Shown piece by piece: positions 9,515 to 17,702 of a DNA stretch of 64,000 nt (position 1 is its first letter; every line of letters begins with the position of its first letter). The notes under the pieces are model-generated. The model had not been told where the DNA came from, searched no databases, and saw only the letters and a program-made list of their open reading frames with translations. This DNA comes from Algirhabdus cladophorae (GTDB lineage Bacteria; Pseudomonadota; Alphaproteobacteria; Rhodobacterales; Rhodobacteraceae), in NCBI RefSeq assembly GCF_044772865.1, contig NZ_CP173029.1, positions 2,232,001-2,296,000 of the forward strand. The letters run 5' to 3'. The position numbers and the translations under genes are program-made.

Positions 9515-10050
9515 AGCCCGTCTCCCCCGACTTTCAGAGTAACGACGCGATCCGACCGCAAGAGTTGCCAGATATCGAGGACCAGCACCACGGCATAGAT
9601 CCCCATAGAAATGGACAGAAGGTAGTAAAAGGGCTGGAATGATATCAGCAATTGTTGCGTGGTCTCGCCAAATCGGACGGCCGTGCCACCCGCATGCCAC
9701 AGCCGCCACGACATGATCACCAGCAAGACCAACCCACCCAGTTTCATCACGATCATCGACCATTTGGCAAACGCCGCCGACATTGAATTTTCGAGCACTT
9801 CAATTTCGATATGGGCGCCAGTTCGCGCGCCTAATGGCACAGAAAGGGCCACGATCACCACCAACGACAGTATCAAAAGATCCTCTGCACCGACGATCGG
9901 AGAATTGAACGCTTTCCGCATAATCAGCACATTCCAGACGGAAAACACTGTCATAAAGGTTAGGGTCACACCGCCGCAAATCAGCGAAATCCACGTTAGG
10001 ATCTTGTCCAAACCAGCAATGATCGCAGGTACTTTTTCGTCTTGTGACAT
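9511..10050 (-). CDS. dctQ: TRAP transporter small permease (DctQ family)
   Basis: A 179-residue membrane protein with four hydrophobic segments (starting ILTWISLICGGVTLTFMTVFSVW), a typical size for the small TRAP permease. It carries the family features of a region near residue 45-50 (NSPIVGAEDLLIL) and the conserved VPLGARTGAHIEIE stretch, where other DctQ proteins read P-x-x-x-R-x-x-H-I-x-V. ATG 10050 has a purine-rich GGGAGGGG upstream and is preferred over an in-frame TTG at 10065. It lies 55 bases after dctP and overlaps dctM by 4 bases. Confidence 0.9.
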   Translation of the reverse strand: MSQDEKVPAIIAGLDKILTWISLICGGVTLTFMTVFSVWNVLIMRKAFNSPIVGAEDLLILSLVVIVALSVPLGARTGAHIEIEVLENSMSAAFAKWSMIVMKLGGLVLLVIMSWRLWHAGGTAVRFGETTQQLLISFQPFYYLLSISMGIYAVVLVLDIWQLLRSDRVVTLKVGGDGL

Positions 10051-10105
10051 CGCCCCCTCCCCCAAGAAGTAAATGCAGGAGCGTCAAGCACCCCTGCATT
10101 TGGTT

Positions 10106-11116
10106 TTATTTATTGATCGCGTCGTAGATCTCTTTCGCGTTGGTGATGCCGCGCTCGTTGTAATCAGCAAAGATTGTCTCGAGGCCAGCAGCCACAGCCG
10201 CATCCATTTTGGCGCGTTCCGCGTCAGACACTGTAACGATTTCAAAGTTTTTGCCCGACGCCTCTTTCATCATCATGAAAGACTTCTTATCAGCACCGTC
10301 AAACCCGGATGCTAGCTTCATTGAAGCTGCCTCACCTGCCAAATCATCAATGATTGCACGGTGTTCATCACTTAAGCCTTCATAGCGTTCACGGTTCATC
10401 ACCACAAAAATAACGGCGTGTTGAACGGGCACGTTTTGCACAAAGTGCGTGCTGACATCCCAGAAGTTCCAAGGCGGTGTCATGTTGTTGGCGGTGGCAT
10501 AGGCCCCGTCAATGGTGCCGGTCGACAGGCCCGTGTACATCTCAGTCACTGGCATTTGCACGGGAACCGCGCCCATGGCTTCGATGATCGGCGTGGTCAG
10601 GGCCGCATAGGGCACGATCTTTGCGCCTTTCATGCCGTCCAAGGTCGACATGTCTTTGGTCGAGGCGATGGCGATACCTGCAGCCGTGGTCAGCGCAATG
10701 ACTTTCACGTCGGAATATTCATCCGCGAGGTGTTCATCAAAGACTGCTAGAATACGCTGAGTTGCTTCAGCGGAACTGGTGGCTTTGCCCGGAGGAATTG
10801 CCAGCATCGTTTTGGGGAAGATCGCGGGCGTATAGGCCGAAACACCAAAGGTAATGTCAGCAACACCTTCTACAGCACGTTTATATTGTTGAACCGGTCC
10901 GGCCCCAAGTTGACCCGCAGGGAACAACTTCATGGTCAATGATCCGCCCGAGCGCTTTTCAATTTCCTCACCGAACCATTTGAACATCACTGTATTCGAG
11001 TGGTGTTGTGGCGGCACGAATGTCGCCACTGTCAGTTCGTCACTGCTTGCTGTTTGTGCAGAAAATCCAATCGCAGATGCAAACGCAAATGCCATGCCGA
11101 AACGTTTAAAACTCAT
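10106..11116 (-). CDS. dctP: TRAP transporter substrate-binding protein (DctP family)
   Basis: A 336-residue periplasmic solute-binding protein. The first 25 or so residues (MSFKRFGMAFAFASAIGFSAQTAS) form a Sec signal peptide. The mature part has the family pattern: FVPPQHHSNTVMFKWFGEEIEKRSGG, FPAGQLG, MPVTEMYTGLSTGTIDGAYATANNM (the loop containing the dimer/ligand signature) and a C-terminal helix with AERAKMDAA. ATG 11116 has GGGAGGA upstream; a longer in-frame extension to 11371 would read through the promoter and operators and is rejected. The binding-site Arg common to dicarboxylate-binding DctP proteins is not obvious, so a 2-oxoacid or organic sulfonate/sulfate ligand is only a guess from the neighbours. 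Confidence 0.9.
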   Translation of the reverse strand: MSFKRFGMAFAFASAIGFSAQTASSDELTVATFVPPQHHSNTVMFKWFGEEIEKRSGGSLTMKLFPAGQLGAGPVQQYKRAVEGVADITFGVSAYTPAIFPKTMLAIPPGKATSSAEATQRILAVFDEHLADEYSDVKVIALTTAAGIAIASTKDMSTLDGMKGAKIVPYAALTTPIIEAMGAVPVQMPVTEMYTGLSTGTIDGAYATANNMTPPWNFWDVSTHFVQNVPVQHAVIFVVMNRERYEGLSDEHRAIIDDLAGEAASMKLASGFDGADKKSFMMMKEASGKNFEIVTVSDAERAKMDAAVAAGLETIFADYNERGITNAKEIYDAINK

Positions 11117-11153
11117 TTTATCCTCCCAAGGTTGGCTTATCGGGTTGTGCTGA

Positions 11154-11167
11154 TTTGGGATCCCAAA
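11154..11167. promoter_or_regulatory. Palindromic operator TTTGGGATCCCAAA (dctP side)
   Basis: A perfect 14-base palindrome centred at 11160.5, upstream of dctP. The same sequence recurs at 11280-11293, and two partial copies with the GGATCCC core lie at 11177-11183 and 11222-11228. The likely binder is the GntR-type regulator encoded next to it at 11309. Confidence 0.7.
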
Positions 11168-11279
11168 CTCCAATAAGGATCCCATCACGAACCGAGTCTT
11201 ACTTGATTTAGGCATTATACTGGATCCCAAATCAAGAGAAATTCGATAAATAGGGGATTTTTTCGAAAATGCGCTTGAC

Positions 11280-11293
11280 TTTGGGATCCCAAA
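11280..11293. promoter_or_regulatory. Palindromic operator TTTGGGATCCCAAA (GntR side)
   Basis: The second perfect copy, centred at 11286.5, ends 15 bases before the GntR start codon, so the regulator would repress its own gene. The distance to the first copy is 126 bases, twelve turns of B-DNA at 10.5 bp per turn, a spacing that would suit looping or cooperative binding. Confidence 0.7.
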
Positions 11294-11308
11294 ATTCGCC
11301 AATGCGTC

Positions 11309-12067
11309 ATGGACTCGATAGATACAGAACTCGCGGCGAAAATCCGCAATGACATCATTTATGGCGTGCACCCCGAGGGCGAGCGCCTGTCCGAGGCGAA
11401 ACTGTGCGACATTTACAAAGTATCACGTACGCCAGTCCGGCTGGCCTTGCGGATCTTGGAGCGCGAAGGCATCATCCGGCGCGGTGAAGGACGTGGCTAT
11501 CACATCCAAAGCCCAACAATCGCAGACATTTTGCAAGCCGTTCAAGTGCGTGGCCATCTTGAAAGCCTCGCTGCGCGTTTGATGGCATTGTCGCCGCACA
11601 AAGACGACCATTTGCCAGACATGGCTAAGGCTATTCAAACGATAGATGACTTGATTGGTCTTGGCCGATTGGACGAACCCACCATTCGACAGATGCAAGC
11701 CGCGAATGAGGTGTTCCACACATCCATTCTGGATGCCTGCGGGAACGCCTATATCGGCTTTACCTGCAAACAAATCAGCCACTTACCCATGCTTGCAGCC
11801 GGATCCATGGTGTTTGACCGTGGCGTTCTGGAATCACCAGAGAACCTGGAACGCGGGCTGTTTCGCTTGCGCTTGGGCAACGCCCAGCATCAGGTCATCT
11901 TTGATGCCGTCAAAAGCGGCAACCCAGTCCGCGCCGAGCGTATGATGAGCGAACATTCACACACTATGGTCGAATACATCGAAACCTTTGAAAAACGCGA
12001 CAGCAGTTTGACGGTGTCAGACCTTGTCGCCTATTCCGCCGCAGACTTCACATTTCCAACAACCTAG
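11309..12067 (+). CDS. GntR family transcriptional regulator (FCD type)
   Basis: A 252-residue DNA-binding regulator. Residues 1-70 are a winged helix-turn-helix (AAKIRNDIIYGVHPEGERLSEAKLCDIYKVSRTPVRLALRILEREGII) and the rest is an all-helical FCD effector domain with metal-type residues in NEVFHTSILDACGN and HQVIFDAVKSG...ERMMSEHS. It lies divergent from the TRAP operon, with matching palindromes on both sides of the shared promoter region, and is followed 9 bases later by the metallo-beta-lactamase gene. It is therefore likely to repress both transcription units until the transported compound or its product is present. Confidence 0.9.
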   Translation: MDSIDTELAAKIRNDIIYGVHPEGERLSEAKLCDIYKVSRTPVRLALRILEREGIIRRGEGRGYHIQSPTIADILQAVQVRGHLESLAARLMALSPHKDDHLPDMAKAIQTIDDLIGLGRLDEPTIRQMQAANEVFHTSILDACGNAYIGFTCKQISHLPMLAAGSMVFDRGVLESPENLERGLFRLRLGNAQHQVIFDAVKSGNPVRAERMMSEHSHTMVEYIETFEKRDSSLTVSDLVAYSAADFTFPTT

Positions 12068-12076
12068 AGCAAACCG

Positions 12077-13354
12077 ATGCCAGCACATCCAGACCTTGTC
12101 GCGCAGAACGCGCAGTTCACCAAAAAGATCCACCATATCGCAGGGCCGGTATATAGCGCCGTAGGCTATGCCGCTTCGAATGTGCATTTTCTGGTGGGCG
12201 AGGCAGGCATTGTCCTCATCGACACCACGGAAACGACGCAGGCCGCCGAAAACATCTTCGCGGATTTTCGCAAAATCAGTGATCTGCCGATCACCACGAT
12301 CATTTACACCCATTCCCACAGGGATCATATTTCCGGCGCCACGGTCTTTGCCGAAGGGCGCGATGTTGAAGTGATCGCCGCCGATAACTTTATGTCCGAT
12401 CTGGTAGACGTCGACACCACGCGCCCTGCCCCGAATGCAGCCCTTATGACGCGCACAAAACGCCATTTTGGGATCAGTTTGGCCCCAGACGAACGGATCA
12501 GCGTTGGCGTTGGTCCCGGGGATCGGCCAATGAAAGGCATGGGGGCCGGATATATCGAACCGACCCTGCGCATTTCCCAAACAACCCAGATGACCCGCGA
12601 GGGGTTTGATCTGGAACTGGCCAAGGCACCGGGCGAAACGCCAGATCATTTGGTCGTATGGTGGGCGGGTGAGCGCGTGCTTTTCAGCGGCGACAACTTT
12701 TATCACGCCTTTCCGAACCTCTATGCAATTCGCGGTACCCCGTATCGCGATTTTGATGCTTGGGCCGATGCGATGGATCAATTGATGGCCTATGAACCAG
12801 CGGTCTTGGCGCCGGGTCACACCCAGCCCGTTCTGGGGCAAGAGGCAATTAAAGCGGCCCTCACCGACTACCGCGATGCAATCCGGTTCGTTGTCTCGCA
12901 CACGGTTGAAGGCATGAACGCGGGTTTGGATCCGATCACAATCGCTGCAGATCTTAAATTGCCAGAAGGATTGCGCGACAAACCCTATTTGCAGGAATTT
13001 TATGGCCATGTGGGCTATGCCAGTCAGGCCTACTTTGCCGGAACCTTGGGGTGGTTTGATGGCAATCCGACCAGCCTTGGAAAATTGCCCGCAGCCCGTG
13101 AGGCCACAAAGTTTATCGCGCTGACCGGAGGGGCTGCTGCAGTAGCGGATGCAGCAAAGCAAGCCTTGGCTGAGGATGATACACAGTGGGCTTTGGAACT
13201 GGCCGACCGCCTGATTGCAGCAGACAGCAACGCATCAACCGGACGCGCAATCAAAATCCAAGCGCTGCATATTATGGCGGATAGAACGGTCAACGCGCCG
13301 ACGCGCAACTACTATATTTTGGCTGCCCGTGAGTTGAGAGAACAAGACAGCTAA
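12077..13354 (+). CDS. Alkylsulfatase-like metallo-beta-lactamase-fold hydrolase
   Basis: A 425-residue zinc hydrolase. The metal motif THSHRDHISG lies at about residues 78-87, and later metal ligands are in APGETPDHLVVWW, FSGDNFYH and VLAPGHTQP. The region YLQEFYGHVGYASQAYFAGTLGWFDGNPTSL matches the alkylsulfatase dimerisation domain of the SdsA/BDS1 family. The protein is shorter than classic SdsA (about 650 residues): the C-terminal sterol-carrier-like domain is missing and only a short helical tail remains. No signal peptide is visible, so it should be cytoplasmic. Its place in a GntR operon divergent from a TRAP importer suggests that it acts on the imported substrate, perhaps an organosulfate. 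Confidence 0.85.
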   Translation: MPAHPDLVAQNAQFTKKIHHIAGPVYSAVGYAASNVHFLVGEAGIVLIDTTETTQAAENIFADFRKISDLPITTIIYTHSHRDHISGATVFAEGRDVEVIAADNFMSDLVDVDTTRPAPNAALMTRTKRHFGISLAPDERISVGVGPGDRPMKGMGAGYIEPTLRISQTTQMTREGFDLELAKAPGETPDHLVVWWAGERVLFSGDNFYHAFPNLYAIRGTPYRDFDAWADAMDQLMAYEPAVLAPGHTQPVLGQEAIKAALTDYRDAIRFVVSHTVEGMNAGLDPITIAADLKLPEGLRDKPYLQEFYGHVGYASQAYFAGTLGWFDGNPTSLGKLPAAREATKFIALTGGAAAVADAAKQALAEDDTQWALELADRLIAADSNASTGRAIKIQALHIMADRTVNAPTRNYYILAARELREQDS

Positions 13355-13443
13355 GCGTCACTGCGTAAGCCTTCGGCGCGAAAATCAATGCAATACTGCA
13401 AGGATCACATGCCTTGCAAACGATGGGATGAGGGAGAAACCCA

Positions 13444-14625
13444 ATGGCAAAGCTTGGTGAAGATCTAATTGGGGCCAGTGGGTTAGACCCGTTCTTTAAG
13501 GTTACAAACCCTGAAGAGGTCTCTATCGATGCACCGGAAAATCGCAAGGGCGACGCCCTACGCACATGGGTGCGTTCGCTAAGTGGGTTTCAAAAAGAGG
13601 CTTTGGTCAGGTCGGCCAAAACCGGTGAGACATGGAGATTGGTATCTGATGAAGGACCCTATCTAAACGGCCACGATGCAGCACCCTGCCCCTTGGCCTT
13701 TTTGTCCACTGGGATGGCCGCAAGCTTTATGAATGAGATTCTGGCCCTTGCGAAAATTCAAGGCGTTGAGATCCGCAAACTCAAGCTGATCCAAGATAAT
13801 TACTATACCATGAAAGGCTCGATGCCGAAACGCACCATGGTGGGTGGCGCTGAAAACATCGATCTTCAGGTCGAAATTGACTGCGATCTGGACGATGCGG
13901 CGCTGAACGAATTTTTGGTCAATGCGACCTACGCCTCCCCCTTGAACGGGTTGATGCGCGGCCAGTTGGAAAGCCTTTTCAAGCTGGGTAAAAATGGTCA
14001 CGAATTGGCCACAGCCAAAGTGGCTGAATTGGATGGTCCTCTGTTTCCAGATCCGGGCGATCACTTTGCAAAATCCGGCGCCGGGGCCAGCGACCAGACC
14101 TTGATGGAACCTATCGGACCCACGCCGAAAAAGGACGTGGTGCTTGGCACCGTGGCCGCCGCAGGCAGTCTGGCGGATGAACAAGACCGCCGCCTCAACA
14201 TTGGCGCTGTGGCTATTTTGCGCGAGGACGGGATCAAAGAGATCCAGCAGATGCAATATTCGCCTTATGGCACCTCGTTTCGGTTCCTCAGTTCAGAGGA
14301 TGGGCGCGCACCGGACGCCAATACGTTGATTTCAGCAGGTATCGGTTTTTGCTTTATGACTCAGTTCGGGCGGTTTGTATCGATGTTGAAACTTGATCTG
14401 CCGGAATATCGCATCGTGCAGGATACGCATTTCAGCCTCGGTGGCGCATCTGGCGGCACGGGCAAAGCGGGTGAAGCCGATCCGATAGAGACCCATGTTT
14501 ATCTGGAAACCAGTGAAAGCGATGAGGTGGCGAAAGAAATGCTGGATATCTCGGAACAGACCTGTTTTCTGCACGCGTTTTGCCGGACCGACCTCAAGAC
14601 AAAACTGCGCATAAAACGTCTATAG
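13444..14625 (+). CDS. Tandem OsmC-domain protein
   Basis: A 393-residue protein made of two OsmC/Ohr-like halves. The first (about residues 75-200) has DAAPCPLAFLSTGMAASFMNE and continues into the beta sheet around MVGGAENIDLQVEIDCD. The second (about 270-393) has DANTLISAGIGFCFMTQFGRF and ends EQTCFLHAFCRTDLKTKLRIK. The second half keeps both cysteine positions of peroxidase-type OsmC proteins (in GFCF and QTCF); the first keeps only a cysteine in APCP, so only one half may be catalytic. GAGGGAG stands before the ATG. The gene follows the sulfatase-like gene by 89 bases and may share its operon. Known OsmC proteins reduce organic hydroperoxides, but the substrate here is unknown. Confidence 0.82.
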   Translation: MAKLGEDLIGASGLDPFFKVTNPEEVSIDAPENRKGDALRTWVRSLSGFQKEALVRSAKTGETWRLVSDEGPYLNGHDAAPCPLAFLSTGMAASFMNEILALAKIQGVEIRKLKLIQDNYYTMKGSMPKRTMVGGAENIDLQVEIDCDLDDAALNEFLVNATYASPLNGLMRGQLESLFKLGKNGHELATAKVAELDGPLFPDPGDHFAKSGAGASDQTLMEPIGPTPKKDVVLGTVAAAGSLADEQDRRLNIGAVAILREDGIKEIQQMQYSPYGTSFRFLSSEDGRAPDANTLISAGIGFCFMTQFGRFVSMLKLDLPEYRIVQDTHFSLGGASGGTGKAGEADPIETHVYLETSESDEVAKEMLDISEQTCFLHAFCRTDLKTKLRIKRL

Positions 14626-14629
14626 CACT

Positions 14630-14660
14630 TCGGCTTTGCGGGTCACTCAAAGCCGATTTT
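14630..14660. terminator. Intrinsic terminator after the OsmC gene
   Basis: A perfect 9-base inverted repeat, TCGGCTTTG at 14630-14638 and CAAAGCCGA at 14648-14656, is followed by TTTT at 14657-14660 on the plus strand. It starts 5 bases after the OsmC stop codon and overlaps the last codons of the convergent hpaH gene. Confidence 0.7.
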
Positions 14661-15443
14661 GACCTCACCAAAGCGACCAAAGTCTGCGTGAATATCCGTC
14701 CCTGACGGACATTCAACGGGCCTGATAAAACTGCCTGACAGAATGATTTGGCCTGCTTGAATCTGTTGGCCATAGTGATCCATACGGCGGGCCAGCCAAA
14801 CGACGCTTTCTACCGGATCGTTCAAAACGCCCGCTCCCAGACCGGTTTCTTCGACCTCGCCATTGCGCGCCGTTATGGCCCCCACCCACCTTAGATCAAA
14901 GGCGTCCACCGGGTGACGTTTATCCCCCAAAACCACCCCAGCGTTGGCGGCGTTATCGCTGATAGTGTCAAACACTGTGCGGGTTTTGCCGGTGTCTGCA
15001 TCCACGCGGCGAATACGGGTGTCGAGGATCTCCAACGAAGGGGCCACGTAATCCGTGGCTGCCAAAACATCGTCGCGGGTGACATTTGCGCCGGACAAGG
15101 GCGCCTTCATCACAAAGGCAATCTCGGCCTCGACACGTGGCTGAATGAACCGCCCCTTGGGGATCTGGGCCCCGTGGGCAAAGTGCATATCGTCAAACAA
15201 TATGCCACTGTCCGGCACATCGATGTTGAGCGCGTATTGCATCGCCTTGGATGTCAGGCCAATTTTCCATCCTATCACGGTGCGACCTGCCTCTTGCTTG
15301 GCCTCGGCTAGCGCGGTTTGGATCGCATAGGCGTCGTCCATGCCAATCTGCGGGAACCTTTGCGAAAGCAGGCCAATCTGGGTGCCGGTTTGTTCCGCAC
15401 GCAAAAGATCTGCGGCAGCGGCGGCGTGATCTTGCGGTGTCAT
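14643..15443 (-). CDS. hpaH: 2-oxo-hept-4-ene-1,7-dioate hydratase
   Basis: A 266-residue member of the hydratase branch of the fumarylacetoacetate hydrolase family. It would add water to 2-oxohept-4-ene-1,7-dioate in the homoprotocatechuate (3,4-dihydroxyphenylacetate) meta-cleavage pathway. Visible features are GWKIGLTSKAMQYALNIDVPDSGILFDDM, the metal-site strand QPRVEAEIAFVM, PSLEILDTRI, the SDNAANAGVVLG loop and GAGVLNDPVESVVWLARRM. These match HpaH/MhpD-type hydratases rather than the hydrolases. Its ATG overlaps the stop of the preceding FAH-family gene. It is the last gene of the hpa operon; no hpaI aldolase follows, so the final cleavage enzyme must be elsewhere. Confidence 0.9.
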   Translation of the reverse strand: MTPQDHAAAAADLLRAEQTGTQIGLLSQRFPQIGMDDAYAIQTALAEAKQEAGRTVIGWKIGLTSKAMQYALNIDVPDSGILFDDMHFAHGAQIPKGRFIQPRVEAEIAFVMKAPLSGANVTRDDVLAATDYVAPSLEILDTRIRRVDADTGKTRTVFDTISDNAANAGVVLGDKRHPVDAFDLRWVGAITARNGEVEETGLGAGVLNDPVESVVWLARRMDHYGQQIQAGQIILSGSFIRPVECPSGTDIHADFGRFGEVKIGFE

Positions 15444-16294
15444 TGGACCTCGTCCTGAACCGTGTTGCGCAGAGTGCCGATACCTGTGACCTCAACCTCG
15501 ACAACATCACCGGGAACCAAGAAACGTGGCGGATCAAAGCGGGCCCCCGCACCTGTTGGTGTGCCAGTGACGATAATATCGCCAGGTTCCAGCGTCATAA
15601 AGGTCGAGATATATTCGATCTGCCGCCGGATCGGGTGGATCATACGAGCCAAGACATCATTCTGACGCACCTCGCCGTTCACGCGGGTGATCAGCCGCGC
15701 ATCATCCAACTGCGCAGGATCTGTAAACGGCACCAGCCAAGGCCCCAAAGCCGCCGATTTGTCCCAGTTTTTGCCTTGGGTCACGTTGAACTTTGCGTGG
15801 CGCACCCAATCACGAATTGTGCCTTCGTTACAGATGGTTAAGGCAGAGATGTGATCATACGCATCCGCCTGCGAAATGCGTCGCCCGCGCTTGCCGATCA
15901 CAATCGCCACTTCGCCCTCATAGTCCAATGCTGCACTTTCCGGTGGGCGTATCAACGGCTGATTATGCCCCGTGAACCCACTGGAAAAGCGCGGGAACAG
16001 CGACATATATTTGGGCAATTCAGTGCCGTCTTTGTATTCGGCATTCCTGTCTGGAAAATTCACGCCGACGCATAAAATTCGGCGTGCCTTGGGCAAAACC
16101 ATCGCGTATTCAAATTCTCGATGGCTGACCGGGCGATCTTTGGCAGCTACGGCCAGATCATCCAAACCACCCGCGGCCACCACATTAAAAAGCGTGGGCC
16201 ATTGTGGAAAATCCGCGGTCAGGGCGATCATGCCATCCTCGGTGGCCACCCCGTAAAGTTCTTGGCCCTCGGCTAGAAAGCTTGCGTATTTCAT
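15440..16294 (-). CDS. hpaG: FAH-family isomerase/decarboxylase of the hpa pathway
   Basis: A 284-residue fumarylacetoacetate hydrolase family protein. The fold signatures are VGVNFPDRNAEY, the metal ligands in ALDYEGEVAIVIGKRGR, GFTICNEGTIRDW-like (LTICNEGTIRDWVRH), the GPWLVPFTD segment and the TGTPTGAGARFDPPRFLVPGD loop. By operon position it most likely performs the decarboxylation and isomerisation of the 5-oxo-pent-3-ene-1,2,5-tricarboxylate intermediate. In E. coli HpaG this is done by two fused halves; here there is a single copy. ATG 16294 overlaps the stop of the decarboxylase gene, so the TTG at 16309 is rejected. The exact reaction within the family is inferred from context. Confidence 0.8.
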   Translation of the reverse strand: MKYASFLAEGQELYGVATEDGMIALTADFPQWPTLFNVVAAGGLDDLAVAAKDRPVSHREFEYAMVLPKARRILCVGVNFPDRNAEYKDGTELPKYMSLFPRFSSGFTGHNQPLIRPPESAALDYEGEVAIVIGKRGRRISQADAYDHISALTICNEGTIRDWVRHAKFNVTQGKNWDKSAALGPWLVPFTDPAQLDDARLITRVNGEVRQNDVLARMIHPIRRQIEYISTFMTLEPGDIIVTGTPTGAGARFDPPRFLVPGDVVEVEVTGIGTLRNTVQDEVQ

Positions 16295-17688
16295 GAAATT
16301 TTGCCCCAAACATCTGTTATGACATCATGCGCACTGATCACATCCTGTCGTGTTGTATCAAATTGCCCGACCTGAAACCTGATGACGCGGCGCCCCTCGA
16401 ACAGGCCCTGCGTGACGTAGATCCGGCCATCATCGTTCAAAGCATCGACCAGCTGTTGTTGCGCGTCATCCCCGCCCGGACAGCGGAAGGTAAACAGGCT
16501 AAAAAGAGGCTCAGTCACAATTTCAAAACCATTTAACGCGCGTAAGGCTTCGCATAATTCTGCGGCCCAAAGGATATGGTTGCGCATGCGGTCACGCAGG
16601 CCTTCTAGGCCATAAGAACGGATCAAAAACCAGATTTTCAGGGCTCGAAACCGCCGCCCCAAAGGTATGGTCCATTCGGAATAATTGACCACAGCTTCGC
16701 CCGTTGTCTTGAGGTATTCGGGTTCGATTTTCAGTGTATTCAGTTGCGGTTGCGCGTCCTTAAGGAATTGTACGGAACAATCAAATTGCGCGCCTAACCA
16801 TTTGTGCGGGTTAAAGACGATACTGTCGTAGCCCTCAACGCCGGCCCAGAAATCGGCGCGCAATTCGGGACAGATCATGGCCGCACCGGCCCATGCGGCA
16901 TCCAGATGCGTGTAGAGATCCTCGGCTTGCGCAACCTTCAAAAGTGGGCCCAAAGTATCGCAGGCCCCAACGCCCGTCCCGCCAGTGATCGCGATCAAAC
17001 CTGCGGGGGTATGGCCCGCCGCACGATCTGAGGCGATTGCGGCCTTTAGCGCGTCTACATCCATGGCCATGCGCGGGCCTGATGTTTTGATCTTGACCAG
17101 ATTGGCCTGACCGATGCCCGCAACCCAGCACGCCCGATCAATCGAAGAATGGACCTGATCCGAGCAGTAAATGCGCAGATTGCCTTTGTTTGAAAGCCCG
17201 TCACGGTTGCCGGTATAGCCTGTCGCCCGCTCGCGCATGGTCAGTACCGCTGACAGCGTTGCTGAGGACGCACTGTCTTGGATCACGCCGGTATAGGGTT
17301 TCGGCAGGTTCAGCGCGTGCCGCAACCAATCGATCATTACGCCTTCGACTTCGGTGGCCGCAGGTGAAGTCTGCCACAGCATGCATTGCGCCGCGACCGT
17401 CGTGACCAGCATCTCGGCCAGCATCGACGGGGGCGCTGCATTGGCAGGGAAATAGGCAAAGAAACGCGGGTGCTGCCAGTGGGTCATCCCGGGCATCACG
17501 ATAGTTTCGAAATCCTCCAAAATGGCGTCCATGGCCTCGCCAGCCTCTGGCGGCCTGTCCGGCAATTGCGCGGCCACGGCCCCCAGTTGGGTTTGCGCCC
17601 GCACAGGAAGGTCCCGCAGGGTTTTGTGATAATCTGCCCCCCACTGCGCGATATGTTTGCCCCAGTGGGCGAATTCATCCCATTCCAT
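16291..17688 (-). CDS. Pyridoxal-phosphate aromatic L-amino acid decarboxylase family protein
   Basis: A 465-residue fold-type I PLP decarboxylase (group II). The PLP lysine lies in FNPHKWLGAQFDCS at about residue 296. Other family landmarks are PGMTHWQHPRFFAYFPAN, GVIQDSASSATLSAVLTMRER, SDQVHSSIDRA, the ITGGTGVGACDTLGPL loop and HLDAAWAGAAM, with the PLP-contacting Asp. Relatives decarboxylate DOPA, tyrosine, phenylalanine or tryptophan, and some oxidatively deaminate to aldehydes. It sits inside the hpa operon, between hpaD and hpaG, 14 bases from hpaD and overlapping hpaG by 4. This suggests that it feeds an aromatic amino acid such as DOPA into 3,4-dihydroxyphenylacetate; that role is an inference. 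Confidence 0.9.
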   Translation of the reverse strand: MEWDEFAHWGKHIAQWGADYHKTLRDLPVRAQTQLGAVAAQLPDRPPEAGEAMDAILEDFETIVMPGMTHWQHPRFFAYFPANAAPPSMLAEMLVTTVAAQCMLWQTSPAATEVEGVMIDWLRHALNLPKPYTGVIQDSASSATLSAVLTMRERATGYTGNRDGLSNKGNLRIYCSDQVHSSIDRACWVAGIGQANLVKIKTSGPRMAMDVDALKAAIASDRAAGHTPAGLIAITGGTGVGACDTLGPLLKVAQAEDLYTHLDAAWAGAAMICPELRADFWAGVEGYDSIVFNPHKWLGAQFDCSVQFLKDAQPQLNTLKIEPEYLKTTGEAVVNYSEWTIPLGRRFRALKIWFLIRSYGLEGLRDRMRNHILWAAELCEALRALNGFEIVTEPLFSLFTFRCPGGDDAQQQLVDALNDDGRIYVTQGLFEGRRVIRFQVGQFDTTRQDVISAHDVITDVWGKIS

Positions 17689-17702
17689 GCGTTTTCCTAC
17701 CC

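Noticed and set aside
12017..13162. A 381-codon minus-strand frame opposite the alkylsulfatase-like gene
   Set aside because: It is cysteine- and histidine-rich antisense sequence; the plus strand carries the clear metal-binding motif and operon context.
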